This document shows, in pieces, positions 63,632 to 64,000 of a stretch of 64,000 nt of DNA. Below the pieces are notes generated by a model. It had not been told where the DNA came from. It did not search any database and saw only the letters and a list, made by a program, of their open reading frames with translations. The stretch is from DASYTH01 sp036002505 (GTDB lineage Bacteria; Actinomycetota; Actinomycetes; Mycobacteriales; Pseudonocardiaceae): positions 30,935 through 94,934 of the forward strand of contig NZ_DASYTH010000217.1 in the NCBI RefSeq assembly GCF_036002505.1, in the 5' to 3' direction. Numbering within the stretch: the stretch's first letter is position 1; every line of letters begins with the position of its first letter. The position numbers and the translations under genes were made by a program.

Positions 63632-64000
63632 CTATCCGCCGAGGCCGAGGAGGCGGGCGGCGTTGTGCTTGAGGATGCGGGGGCGGACGTCGGGTTTGAT
63701 GTCGAGCGCGGCGAAGTCGGTGAGCCAGCGGTCCGGGGTGATGACCGGGTAGTCGGAGCCGAAGAGGACCTTGTCCTTGAGCAGCGTGTTGGCGTAGCGG
63801 ACGAGCTGCGGCGGGAAGTACTTGGGAGACCAGCCGGACAGGTCGATGTGGACCAGCGGCTTGTGCGTGGCGATGGCCAGAGCCTCGTCCTGCCAAGGAA
63901 ATGACGGGTGCGCGATGATGATCTTGAGGTCCGGGAAGTCCGCGGCAACGTCGTCGAGCGCGAGCGGGTTGGCGTACTTGAGGCGGATGCCGCCGCCGCC
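63632..64000 (-). CDS. Amidohydrolase-2 family protein, C-terminal part (runs off the right edge)
   Basis: The minus-strand frame ends at TAG (63632-63634) and stays open to the edge. It reads LALDDVAADFPDLKIIIAHPSFPWQDEALAIATHKPLVHIDLSGW and VLFGSDYPVITPDRWLTDF, the metal-binding His and Asp strands of the amidohydrolase_2 (ACMSD-like) group, and ends NAARLLGLGG. About 122 residues are visible. Decarboxylase or hydrolase activity cannot be told apart from this part. Confidence 0.85.
   Translation of the reverse strand, partial: GGGGIRLKYANPLALDDVAADFPDLKIIIAHPSFPWQDEALAIATHKPLVHIDLSGWSPKYFPPQLVRYANTLLKDKVLFGSDYPVITPDRWLTDFAALDIKPDVRPRILKHNAARLLGLGG

Overview
The window is high-GC actinobacterial chromosome: G or C at nearly all third codon positions, many GTG starts, ATGA-coupled operons, a SARP regulator, a DUF574-type methyltransferase, ECF sigma factors and a fused CysN-CysC. 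Gene content and dispersed palindromes fit a Pseudonocardiaceae-like soil organism (inference; no rRNA or marker gene is present). I see no tRNA, rRNA, CRISPR array, prophage or intact insertion sequence.

Layout. 0-5 kb: the start of a SARP regulator (runs off the left edge), then secreted GH54 arabinofuranosidase and GH30 hydrolase and a lytic transglycosylase. 5-10.7 kb: an amidohydrolase, a CBS protein, a large BNR-repeat secreted protein and a lipoprotein. 10.1-13.5 kb: an Rrf2 regulator divergent from cysD-cysNC with a clear operator between them. 13.7-22.3 kb: a P450/methyltransferase pair, three secreted hydrolases/esterases, an ArsR-SRPBCC pair, a CBM2 SGNH esterase, a decayed second esterase and a tannase/feruloyl esterase. 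22.5-27.1 kb: a complete branched-chain-amino-acid-type ABC transporter (five genes). 27.4-33.8 kb: a PaaX regulator, an antiporter remnant, an ECF sigma/anti-sigma pair, a flavodoxin-like reductase, an SRPBCC protein and a Rieske-TPP fusion enzyme. 34.2-48.1 kb: the centrepiece described below. 48.2-54.2 kb: GH53 galactanase, a small winged-helix/membrane pair, a frameshifted sigma/partner pair and a GH2 enzyme. 54-64 kb: an SDR, a GNAT remnant, an MFS/TetR/P450/CocE-hydrolase locus, two NmrA-like proteins with a divergent AraC regulator, and the end of an amidohydrolase.

The most interesting system is 34.2-48.1 kb. A FAD-dependent tryptophan halogenase, a HemW/HemN-like radical SAM enzyme and four ATP-grasp ligases (three conventional, one circularly permuted type) are followed by an ABM-like protein, an MFS exporter, an amino-acid permease and a cation/proton antiporter. 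All lie on one strand, most joined by 4-nt ATGA overlaps. Divergent from them are a tryptophan 2,3-dioxygenase-like gene and an unknown gene. There is no NRPS or PKS. The simplest reading is an NRPS-independent pathway to a small peptide built from chlorinated tryptophan or chloro-kynurenine. A 31-codon ORF coupled at both ends sits between two of the ligases and also contains an inverted repeat; it is either a peptide gene or an inserted repeat.

Scattered structure: (i) five long palindromic elements, two of them at the breakpoints of broken genes; (ii) arrays of a 21-bp repeat found at three convergent gene ends; (iii) a 72-bp repeat in two copies 32 kb apart, one supplying the start of an SDR gene; (iv) two exact CebR-type boxes in front of secreted hydrolase genes; (v) several perfect operator palindromes beside regulator genes; (vi) probable leaderless starts.
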